Source: an uncultured Collinsella sp.
GTDB taxonomy: Bacteria; Actinomycetota; Coriobacteriia; Coriobacteriales; Coriobacteriaceae
Assembly (NCBI GenBank): GCA_902478825.1
Contig: CABSMK010000049.1
Coordinates: 1-11,175, forward strand
Direction: 5' to 3'
Length of the DNA stretch: 11,175 bases
A program made the position numbers and the translations under genes. The notes beneath the pieces were generated by a model. The model was given only the letters and a program-made list of their open reading frames with translations. It ran no database searches and was not told the DNA's origin. Position 1 is the stretch's first letter; each line of letters starts with the position of its first letter. Positions 1-5,747 of the stretch are shown piece by piece.

Positions 1-13
1 GTATAAGAGACAG
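1..13. other. Tn5/Nextera mosaic-end adapter remnant (left contig end)
   Basis: The first 13 bases, GTATAAGAGACAG, equal the last 13 bases of the 19-bp Tn5 mosaic end used in tagmentation libraries. The matching inverse copy is at the other end of the window. These bases are almost certainly library adapter, not genome, and they interrupt the amidase gene. Confidence 0.93.
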
Positions 14-1232
14 AAATGAAACCATGCTCGATAAGAATACCTGGAATTCCCTGCTCGCGAGCGCAGCGGATAACGGCGAACTCGTCGCCTACCTCCATTT
101 GAAATACGCCGCGGTATGTTAGTCCCATAGCAGCAAGGTTGTTCATGACCTTGTTGGCAAGCTCAACAGAGACCTGCGTGTAGTCGGTGCCATTTGCGGT
201 AGGAGCATAAACTTCTGCGCCGTGAGCTCCAGAAGACCCAGAGTTGATGTGAAAGCTAACAAAGGCCTGCGCGCCCTGATCAATGCAGCGCTGTACGCGA
301 TAAAGATAATCATTGCTGGGATAGTAGCCAGACTGCTCGCGCGCAAGAACGATCTTAAAGCCGTAAGCTTCAAGTTTATTTTTGCAGGCTGTCATGATCT
401 TCCAGGTAAGGTCGGCTTCACTCTTGCCATTACCCTGAGCGCCAGAATCCACCCCGCCATGTCCCGCGTCAAGTGCAATAACCCCCACATTACGCGCGGA
501 GCGCTCAGCATAGGTGGAAATGCCATCGGGCGAATCGGCGCATTCCAATGCCTGCTGAATCGACTGGGCTTCAACGGCATTGCCATCGCCGTCCGCATAG
601 TAAACAGAAGTGCTCTCAGAATTCATGGAGCTATCGATAATCGTAAACGAATAATCCCTGTCAGAGAGATCCACTACATGTTCAGTGCCATCACCCTGCA
701 AAACATAGGTTATCGAAGTCAGAAAGTAAGTATTGGATTTCAACGTCGAGCCGAATACAAAAGCAGCCGAATTACCAGCGGATTCAGATGCAACCGTGGT
801 TCCCTGTACTCCATTGGCACTTACATAGTTAAGCGTTGCGGAAGCAAGGATGTCGCCGTCATCGGGAGTAGCAAAGGCGACAACTTGATCAGTCCCGCTG
901 GGAAGGCTCGGGTAGGCAAGATATACATATTGGAAAGAGGAATCAACCGATTCGACCTCGTGTTCGGGCGCGGAAACGTCTACGCTGAAACCCTCATCCT
1001 CTGATTCCGTAGCATCCGCTGGCAGCGACCGATCAACGGCCGTGTCTTCACCGTCGATGGAACTCTCGTCACGCGAGGCCACGCTATCATCTACGGGTAC
1101 AGTACCAGACGCAACATCCATAGACTGCACGTTATTCGCAGCATAAGCAGCAGTTACAGGACCCATCAAAGATGAGGCAGCCAAAAGTGTAGCCATAGAA
1201 AAAACAGTTGAGGCACGCAACGCGTTTTTCAT
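14..1232 (-). CDS. Secreted N-acetylmuramoyl-L-alanine amidase (Amidase_3), 3' end cut by contig end
   Basis: Zinc-dependent cell-wall hydrolase that cleaves the amide bond between N-acetylmuramic acid and the stem peptide, acting outside the membrane. The frame opens with ATG at 1232, preceded by a GGGGGA ribosome site 7 bases upstream, and stays open to the contig end (406 codons seen). Residues 1-31 form a signal peptide (MKNALR, hydrophobic core, AYA cleavage site). Residues 32-95 are an acidic, low-complexity linker and about 96-205 look like a beta-rich domain I cannot name. The catalytic domain starts near 250: DAGHGG (zinc His258), Glu272 in KSEADLTWK, FHIN (zinc His328) and IEHGF (Glu402, the catalytic-Glu position). 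Only the last few tens of residues should be missing. The gene is monocistronic as seen and transcribed away from the accessory region. The family call is firm; the substrate-targeting role of the middle region is unknown. Confidence 0.93.
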
Positions 1233-1460
1233 ATCGAATCCCCCGTCACAAATAATTGTTACTGAAGAATGATTATCTAACAATCAGTCTCACATCGGAA
1301 GTCCAGTTACTTAAAGCGCGGGGATTGTTGTTACTTCCTTTGAATATCAATACTCCGTGAAGCAAATCCGAATAGTAGAGCAAACAATAGAAAGGGTTTA
1401 AATTTTTTGCATCTATGACTTTCCTGGTGCTTTCCTACGCCCCCCCCTGAACTAGCCCCC
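1233..1460. other. Intergenic region upstream of the amidase, with two C-runs
   Basis: Non-coding leader of the amidase on its right-hand side. On the minus strand TAGATAAT about 45 bases before the ATG could serve as a -10 box, but I see no convincing -35 partner. The far end carries a run of eight C (1440-1447) and a run of six C (1456-1461) separated by TGAACTAG. This marks the switch from amidase leader to decayed mobile-element sequence. Confidence 0.4.
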
Positions 1461-1775
1461 CTACCTTCGTCGCCTGTGGGACAACTTCCACCGATCGAGG
1501 GTCGAGCTCCCTGCCGCGGTGTTCGGATTCCGCATCACGAGCCCCGATTCCTTGTCGAACAGTCCGTCAAGGGCACGGAGGAACGTATCGCCTCTCATGA
1601 AGAACTCATCCCGCCCGCTCAGGGCGATATTGCTCGTGAGGACCATCGCATCCGTCGCCGCGGCGGAGGACCATGCTCCTCATGTTGTCGGTGAGCACAG
1701 CCAATGACGCACACGGCGCCGAGAATGTATGCAGCGTCCCGATGAGGAGGTTCTCCTGGCGCGCGTTAGCTAGGT
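1461..1775 (-). pseudogene. Decayed IS21-type IstB-like ATPase fragment (tentative)
   Basis: The 61-codon minus-strand frame at 1646-1461 starts LTSNIALSGRDEFF and continues with ALDGLFDKESG. This resembles the C-terminal part of IstB-like transposition helper ATPases, where a TSN sensor motif is followed by W-x-E-x-F and then LDRL. In another minus-strand frame just upstream (about 1775-1650), ARQENLLIGT resembles the run-up to the Walker A motif, but no GxxGxGKT follows. If both pieces belong to one gene, the centre is deleted and the frame broken. No partner transposase, terminal repeats or target duplication are visible. The assignment rests on short motifs; the sequence could be from a different ATPase or be chance. 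Confidence 0.33.
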
Positions 1776-1904
1776 GTTTGACCACAAGAAAGCAAGAGGT
1801 AATCCTTTGGTTGAGGTATTCGCGGATGCAATTCGGTTGAATCTTGGCAGGAACAAACGACCGCCAACCGCAATAACCAGTAGAAACGCAACTAAGCTAA
1901 GTCA

Positions 1905-2717
1905 TCATTCGCCTTCGGATCCAAATGGCCTACGCGCGGATTGTATGCCACTTTTAAGAGATGGATAATTCCAACGGTATGCAAAAAAGCTATCGTAAGC
2001 AACCTTTTGCGATTCCCACCACTCATCGTACTCATCCCATTCCGTTTGCCCTATAAGTTCGGATAGCTTGCCGTAGGCATCGTGGAGAAAATGCTTTGAG
2101 AATCTTCTGCCTGTCTTATGATGAAATACCGCAGGATGTGTAATAACTTGCTCGTAAGAATACCGCTCTGTATTCACTCTCGATTCTATGGGATTAAAAT
2201 AATCAACGAACTGAGGAACATCTCTGCAGTCGTCAAGAATATGCAGCAAATCGCCATGGCAAATCTTGTTTCGAATATGCTCGCAGTAAGCTTCCCACCA
2301 TTTCTTTGTATTGCCCGACAAAAGCCCTTTACTTTTCGCAGAGTTGATGACTGGCCTCAAGGTTTGGTTCTCGAACATCTCACCGTGGTCTTTTCGTATT
2401 GATGGCACTTCATCAAGGTTCGAAACAACCATTCTTAAGGTAAATTCAAGAAGAACAGAGGTAGTAATAATTGCAGCTTGGTAGTTTCCGCACAAATGAG
2501 AGCTACACGCCTCAAGCCATAGGTTATTGAGGGAAGGCTCGACCCAAGGGAGGGCTGGCGGCAAATCTGTACCGTTACTATCAACGCTTTGTGCGAACAT
2601 GCCCGCCGCATTGTCTTTTTCAATGTGCCAAATCTCTATCAAGGGCAAGCCTCCACATGTGGGGGAAGAATAAGGGCTCGACGGCAGAAACGCGGAACCA
2701 CTAAGCATCAGTTTCAA
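1905..2717 (-). CDS. HEPN-like (DUF4145-type) protein of unknown function
   Basis: A 270-codon frame (262-267 if a later ATG is used) that I cannot assign to a named gene. Two features point to the HEPN superfamily of all-helical RNases and related proteins. The first is an amphipathic helix at about 66-97 (LWLEACSSHLCGNYQAAI, then LLEFTLRMVV). The second, at 148-155, is IRNKICHG, which contains R149-x4-H154, the usual HEPN catalytic spacing. The C-terminal third (about 225-250) is rich in Trp, Tyr and acidic residues. The start is uncertain: TTG at 2717 and ATG at 2708 both lack a ribosome-binding site, and the frame stays open 34 codons upstream to a TGA at 2822-2820. It lies divergent to the Abi gene, which also has a HEPN motif, suggesting a defence role; that role is inferred. 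Confidence 0.72.
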   Translation of the reverse strand: MKLMLSGSAFLPSSPYSSPTCGGLPLIEIWHIEKDNAAGMFAQSVDSNGTDLPPALPWVEPSLNNLWLEACSSHLCGNYQAAIITTSVLLEFTLRMVVSNLDEVPSIRKDHGEMFENQTLRPVINSAKSKGLLSGNTKKWWEAYCEHIRNKICHGDLLHILDDCRDVPQFVDYFNPIESRVNTERYSYEQVITHPAVFHHKTGRRFSKHFLHDAYGKLSELIGQTEWDEYDEWWESQKVAYDSFFAYRWNYPSLKSGIQSARRPFGSEGE

Positions 2718-3054
2718 AGATAATATACTGCGCTGCTGATAGAGTAGGCAATTCTCGTTCTCGCGATTAAGCCAATGGACCGCAGCATGCTCCTCGGTAA
2801 TAGCCGTCGCTTTCGCGAATCATAAGCCAATTGACCAGTCTGGGCCTATTTTCTCAAAACAGAACCAGACGCATTCAACCATGCACCGCTTGCGTTGGAG
2901 TAGCAATCGAAACCACTTAGTATTAGCTACTCGTTATCAAACATGGCAAACATAATCTAGATCCAGCACCATGGGCCACCGATATTGAGGCGTCCTGTTG
3001 TCATCATAAACGTGAAAGCCTAGCCTAGCCCTTACAAAGGCAGCAAACGCAAAG
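2718..3054. other. Gap between divergent HEPN genes, with in-frame open stretches on the minus strand
   Basis: No complete gene. On the minus strand, the frame of the HEPN gene continues upstream in three open pieces: 34 codons to TGA (2822-2820), 37 codons to the adjacent pair TGA-TAA (2939-2934), then 52 codons to TAA (3095-3093). None has an ATG, GTG or TTG start with a ribosome site, yet the residue composition is protein-like in all three. It could be the eroded 5' part of the HEPN gene or plain intergenic sequence. Confidence 0.4.
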
Positions 3055-3083
3055 TGAAACGATGACCCCCACCGTGATACAAT
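3055..3083 (+). promoter_or_regulatory. Probable extended -10 promoter of the Abi gene
   Basis: TGATACAAT at 3075-3083 is a good extended -10 element (TG-n-TACAAT). TGAAAC at 3055-3060 sits at the proper 17-base spacing as a weak -35. Transcription would begin near 3090, giving a leader of about 30 bases that contains the AGAAAGG ribosome site before the GTG at 3120. Confidence 0.5.
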
Positions 3084-3119
3084 CCCATCAAATTAAACTG
3101 TTGACAGAAAGGCTCTACC

Positions 3120-4091
3120 GTGCCGCCCAAATCCATCAACTCCCTTATGAAGCATCTCCGGAATCAAGGGATTTCAATCGGTGGTTCAGGGCAAAAACGA
3201 AAGCTCAAGAACATCGGCTACTACCATGGATACAAAGGGTTTCGGTTCGTGGGAGATTCGTCGAATAGGCTCCCCATCAGCGATTTCAACCAGATTATAT
3301 CTCTCCACGCCATGGATATGCAGATCAAGACCCTGCTCTATCCACATATCATGACAATTGAAACCGCCCTAAAGAACTACACGCTAGAAGCAGTGCTTAG
3401 CTATGCCAAAAGCGAAGACTTCGATGATATCTACAGGAGCTGTCTGACGGCATACAGAGGATATAATCCCCGTACGGATGACTACAAGAAGTCTTGGGCG
3501 AAAAGGCTCAGACTGCGGCAAAACGTTGACGGGCTAATTTCCCGTGAGCAGGACAAAAAGCCATTTTTCAAACACTTTCGCGATCGAGGGAGAACAATCC
3601 CGATCTGGGCTATCTTCGAATCCATGACGCTGGGAGAGTTCGGCAATTTCTACGCCTGCCTCGATCGTCCCATTAAAGGCGCCATCGTCACCGACATGGG
3701 GATGCCTTCCCAATATGATTCAGAGTCCCTCCTTCTCTCCATCATCTTTGCGCTCAAGGACCTGAGGAACGCCATCGCTCACAACGCCATCGTCTCGGAT
3801 GTTCGATTCAAAACAGGCGACATCTCGAAGAACGTCGGGAAGCTCTTGAAAAGTGAGACAAACATCGGCTTAATCAACTTCTCCGATATCACCGACTACG
3901 TTATTCTCGTCGTCTATCTTCTTGGACTTCTGAAGCTGCCCAAGACTAATAGGAAGCGGCTTGTTTCCGATTACGAGGGTATTCTACTTCGCTACAAGAA
4001 GGAGCTTCCTCTTGGAATCTACGGCAGCTTTGTGCGCACCGAAACCCAGAAAAAGCTCAAACTTCTGAAGATATATGTCACGGAATCGTAG
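3120..4091 (+). CDS. Abi family (Abi_2; AbiD/AbiF type) abortive-infection HEPN protein
   Basis: Member of the Abi_2 family. In lactococci, members stop phage multiplication at the cost of the infected cell; the HEPN fold suggests action on RNA. The GTG start is chosen because AGAAAGG (3106-3112) lies 7 bases upstream; the product is 323 residues, usual for the family. Family hallmarks in order: KHLRNQGISI (9-20), the NIGYYHGYKGFRF segment (31-43, family pattern NYYRL-x-GY), IPIWAIFESMTLGEFGNFY (160-178) and DLRNAIAHN (214-222). The last gives R216-x4-H221, the HEPN active-site motif, so the enzyme looks intact. It is transcribed alone, divergently from the other HEPN gene. Its stop is followed within 10 bases by a hairpin-rich stretch and a strong terminator, so an RNA partner or regulator is possible. 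The family call is strong; phage defence in this host is inferred. Confidence 0.92.
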   Translation: MPPKSINSLMKHLRNQGISIGGSGQKRKLKNIGYYHGYKGFRFVGDSSNRLPISDFNQIISLHAMDMQIKTLLYPHIMTIETALKNYTLEAVLSYAKSEDFDDIYRSCLTAYRGYNPRTDDYKKSWAKRLRLRQNVDGLISREQDKKPFFKHFRDRGRTIPIWAIFESMTLGEFGNFYACLDRPIKGAIVTDMGMPSQYDSESLLLSIIFALKDLRNAIAHNAIVSDVRFKTGDISKNVGKLLKSETNIGLINFSDITDYVILVVYLLGLLKLPKTNRKRLVSDYEGILLRYKKELPLGIYGSFVRTETQKKLKLLKIYVTES

Positions 4092-4099
4092 AGGACAAA

Positions 4100-4186
4100 A
4101 TGTTGTGGTAGACTTTGCTAACAACAGCGGTGGTAGCCTTCGGGCGACACCTGGGAGGGCCCGACAAGTTCGGGCCCTTCTTTTTT
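4100..4186 (+). ncRNA. Candidate structured RNA: three consecutive hairpins behind the Abi gene
   Basis: Three hairpins follow the Abi stop codon with almost no unpaired sequence between them. Hairpin 1 pairs TGTTGT (4101-4106) with ACAACA (4121-4126) and TAG (4109-4111) with CTA (4118-4120), leaving a GG bulge. Hairpin 2 pairs GGTG (4129-4132) with CACC (4148-4151) and GCC with GGC around a stable TTCG tetraloop (4139-4142). Hairpin 3 is the terminator stem, ending in a T-run. As I recall, a conserved structured RNA has been described near abiF-type genes by comparative genomics; I cannot confirm that this is the same motif. It may instead simply be a structured 3' untranslated region. No dedicated promoter is clear. 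Confidence 0.4.
4156..4186 (+). terminator. Strong Rho-independent terminator of the Abi gene
   Basis: AGGGCCCGA (4156-4164) and TCGGGCCCT (4170-4178) form a perfect 9-bp stem with loop CAAGT, followed directly by TCTTTTTT. On the opposite strand there is no T-run, so it works for plus-strand transcripts only. Confidence 0.92.
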
Positions 4187-4433
4187 CCAGGCACCCAGAG
4201 CGCCGCCATGAAAAGCGAAGCATAAGGCGCTACGTCCTTCTGAGTGACATTCCCATCGGTTTTCGATTAGCTCATCCTCCCGAATCCTTATCATTAATCA
4301 CTAACTCAGGCAGCAACCAGCAGTACACCCGGCCCGCAAGCGCAGAAGATAATACAACCCACTCTTCAACGTCATTTTTAGGGAGCTCACGACGGTTGCC
4401 TCGACAGTCGTGGACCTGGATGGAAGCCTCGAT
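4187..4433. other. Gap with a protein-like open frame on the minus strand
   Basis: No complete gene. After the stop of the AAA fragment, the same minus-strand frame stays open for 53 codons (4433-4272, ending TGA). It contains VHDCRGNRRELPKNDVEEW and ALAGRVYCWLLPEL, which read like genuine protein, but it has no usual start codon or ribosome site. It may be the tail of an eroded gene. A small inverted repeat, CACGAC/GTCGTG (4388-4412), lacks a T-run and is not a terminator. Confidence 0.3.
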
Positions 4434-4919
4434 TTAGAACCGCCTGAGAATCTCCTCGGCATTCTCTCGCAGATAGATATCTAGATCCGGCACGGCAAAC
4501 TGCACATAGCCCCTCTGCGGTACCTGAACAACCTCTCTTTGTAGAAGCTTGGCCCGAATAGAGCTGATCTCATTGGTCTTTTTACCCATGCGCTTAGCAA
4601 ACTCGGCTGATTTGGACTGTTGTTTATCCTCGCACATGGCCAAAAGATATTTGATATCGTTGAGTCCCAGCCCGGAAATCGCGGGCTCGTGAACAACATC
4701 GTGAAAACGAGCCCCTGCAAGCGCAATGCCCTCGGAGACATCCCGCTCGCTCACAATGGCACTTTTGGCACGATGCAAATTAGCGCGCTGCCAAATGGAA
4801 TAACCGACCAGTTGCACCAGATAGGCATAGCCCTTAGTAGCCTTAGCGGACCTCGACAGCAGATCGTCCTCTATGGTCAAGCCAGTAGCGCTAAAGCTGT
4901 CACCCATAGAAAGCGCCAC
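4434..4919 (-). pseudogene. C-terminal fragment of an AAA-type ATP-binding protein
   Basis: The 161 codons match the region after the nucleotide-binding core of AAA ATPases that carry a C-terminal winged helix. Residues 15-44 (LTIEDDLLSRSAKATKGYAY, then LVQLVGYSIW) resemble the lid segment usually written as AT-x-GYPYLVQLVG. Residues 85-150 look like the winged helix (LNDIKYLLAMCED to RGYVQFAVPDLDIYL). Walker A, Walker B and sensor 1 are absent, and the reading frame is closed by TGA four sense codons upstream of the GTG at 4919, so about the first 200-250 residues of a normal protein are missing. AGGGAGG overlaps the GTG and lies 11 bases before an ATG at 4907, so a short product might still be made. 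It most likely is a relic; a stand-alone small DNA-binding protein is the alternative. Confidence 0.62.
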
Positions 4920-5003
4920 CTCCCTTGATTGGCAACTTCAGCCGTGGCGTTCACTTGCTTGCCTTTCAAGGGACTCAATAATCGGTCAATCGTAACTTTA
5001 TAT

Positions 5004-5030
5004 TTATATCGGATTATATCGAGTTATATA
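5004..5030. repeat. Three helically phased TTATAT[C/A] repeats
   Basis: TTATATC at 5004-5010, TTATATC at 5014-5020 and TTATATA at 5024-5030 recur at exactly 10-base intervals, placing them on one face of the helix. They lie in the divergent region between the AAA fragment and the DUF4869-like gene. They look like an operator array or a bent-DNA promoter element. Confidence 0.5.
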
Positions 5031-5147
5031 TGCCTGTATAAACTTATCGTGGAAGTATCGAGCTTTCGTAACCCATCCTTGATCCTTGATCATCAGTCGC
5101 ATACGTTACCGGCTAATAACGCCCATCTCATGCGCTGCGATATAATC
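5012..5147. promoter_or_regulatory. Divergent promoter region with an inverted CGATATAATC pair
   Basis: GATTATATCG (5012-5021) and its exact reverse complement CGATATAATC (5138-5147) flank this region. Each holds a consensus TATAAT: on the minus strand at 5018-5013 pointing to the AAA fragment, and on the plus strand at 5141-5146 pointing to the DUF4869-like gene. The arrangement suggests back-to-back promoters sharing an operator. No good -35 box is visible for either, so an activator or only weak expression is possible. Confidence 0.42.
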
Positions 5148-5188
5148 AAACTCATCAAATGCAAAGCCAACAATCCGAAGGGACCAAC

Positions 5189-5638
5189 GTGCTAACGATT
5201 CACTATGGCGACATGGATAACGTTATCTACAATACGTCGGTGTACTTCGATAACGTCTATTCGCCCCAGTGGTTTCAGGATGCCTTTGCGCAGAGAATTA
5301 TTAAATCCATTGATAAGGGCAGCGTGGTTGGACCCGGCGCAATAAACACCAAGATCCTAGGCATTATCCCACCGGAAAGGCTATCGGGTGGAACTAAGAC
5401 GCTGCTGCTCATGTACTTCATGCCTCAGAACATATACAACGCCACAACCTGTAGCGACAATTGCGCTTACTGGATTCTAAGAATCGCCGCGCAGCATGAT
5501 CTGACGATCAACCTCTACCATCTGATGGATTTTGGAAACGGCAAGTTCACGGCAACCGTTGCAAACACGGGTGATGTCGTTCACACGATGTTCGACCTTG
5601 TCCCTATAGCCGCAAAATGCCTAAGGGAGAACTCCTAA
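5189..5638 (+). CDS. DUF4869-like protein
   Basis: A 149-residue soluble protein of unknown biochemical role. From memory it matches the DUF4869 family: the N-terminus MLTIHYGDMDNVIYNTSVYF, the central PPERLSGGTKTLLLM (61-75), the CSDNCAYWILRIA segment (88-100) and LTINLYHLMDFG (105-116) are the recognisable blocks. There is no signal peptide or membrane segment. The start is placed at GTG 5189 because GAAGGGA lies 5 bases upstream and the family begins right before the IHYGD motif; an in-frame ATG at 5159 has no ribosome site. A TATAAT box sits about 45 bases upstream of the start. The family occurs in accessory, defence-like neighbourhoods as far as I know, which fits here, but no function is established. 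The frame appears intact. Confidence 0.78.
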   Translation: MLTIHYGDMDNVIYNTSVYFDNVYSPQWFQDAFAQRIIKSIDKGSVVGPGAINTKILGIIPPERLSGGTKTLLLMYFMPQNIYNATTCSDNCAYWILRIAAQHDLTINLYHLMDFGNGKFTATVANTGDVVHTMFDLVPIAAKCLRENS

Positions 5639-5639
5639 C

Positions 5640-5747
5640 ACACGTTTTCGATATGACAAGAGCTGCTTGAACGAGGAGTACTTGGACCCCACCGCTCTTG
5701 CAGCTCTTGAGGATACTTTGCCGGAACTTGGCATTACTTCGCTCTAA
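5640..5747 (+). pseudogene. Short remnant frame after the DUF4869-like gene
   Basis: A 35-codon open tail reads ...RYDKSCLNEEYLDPTALAAL and ends ...LGITSL at a TAA at 5745-5747. It lies in the +1 frame relative to the preceding gene and overlaps the glycosyltransferase stop on the other strand by two bases. TTG at 5667 is the only usual start codon and has no proper spacing from a ribosome site. The composition is protein-like and suggests the start of a second operon gene that was cut when the junction with the glycosyltransferase cluster formed, or its tail; chance cannot be excluded. Confidence 0.25.
5658..5708. repeat. Inverted repeat between convergent genes
   Basis: AAGAGCTGC (5658-5666) and GCAGCTCTT (5700-5708) are perfect 9-base inverted copies with a 33-base loop. 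They lie between the converging DUF4869-like and glycosyltransferase genes. No T-run follows on either strand, so this is at most a weak, non-classical terminator. Confidence 0.35.

Noticed and set aside
222..1004. A 260-codon plus-strand frame over the amidase
   Set aside because: It is antisense to the amidase, whose frame carries all the zinc and catalytic motifs, and has no domain of its own.
1774..1968. A 64-codon plus-strand frame starting with TTG
   Set aside because: It has no ribosome site, overlaps the 3' end of the HEPN gene on the other strand and shows no known motif.
3101..3106. A perfect TTGACA as a -35 box
   Set aside because: It lies only 14 bases before the Abi start codon, so its -10 partner would fall inside the coding region, and no TATAAT is found at the right distance.
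3062..3268. A 68-codon plus-strand frame with ATG at 3062
   Set aside because: It overlaps the start of the Abi gene in another frame and would begin upstream of the predicted transcription start. The GTG at 3120 has a ribosome site and yields the family sequence.
4388..4412. The inverted repeat CACGAC/GTCGTG as a terminator for the AAA fragment
   Set aside because: The stem is only 6 bp with a 13-base loop and no T-run follows on either strand.
5216..5227. The 12-base palindrome GATAACGTTATC
   Set aside because: It falls within codons of the DUF4869-like gene and is an isolated copy; no sign of a regulatory role.
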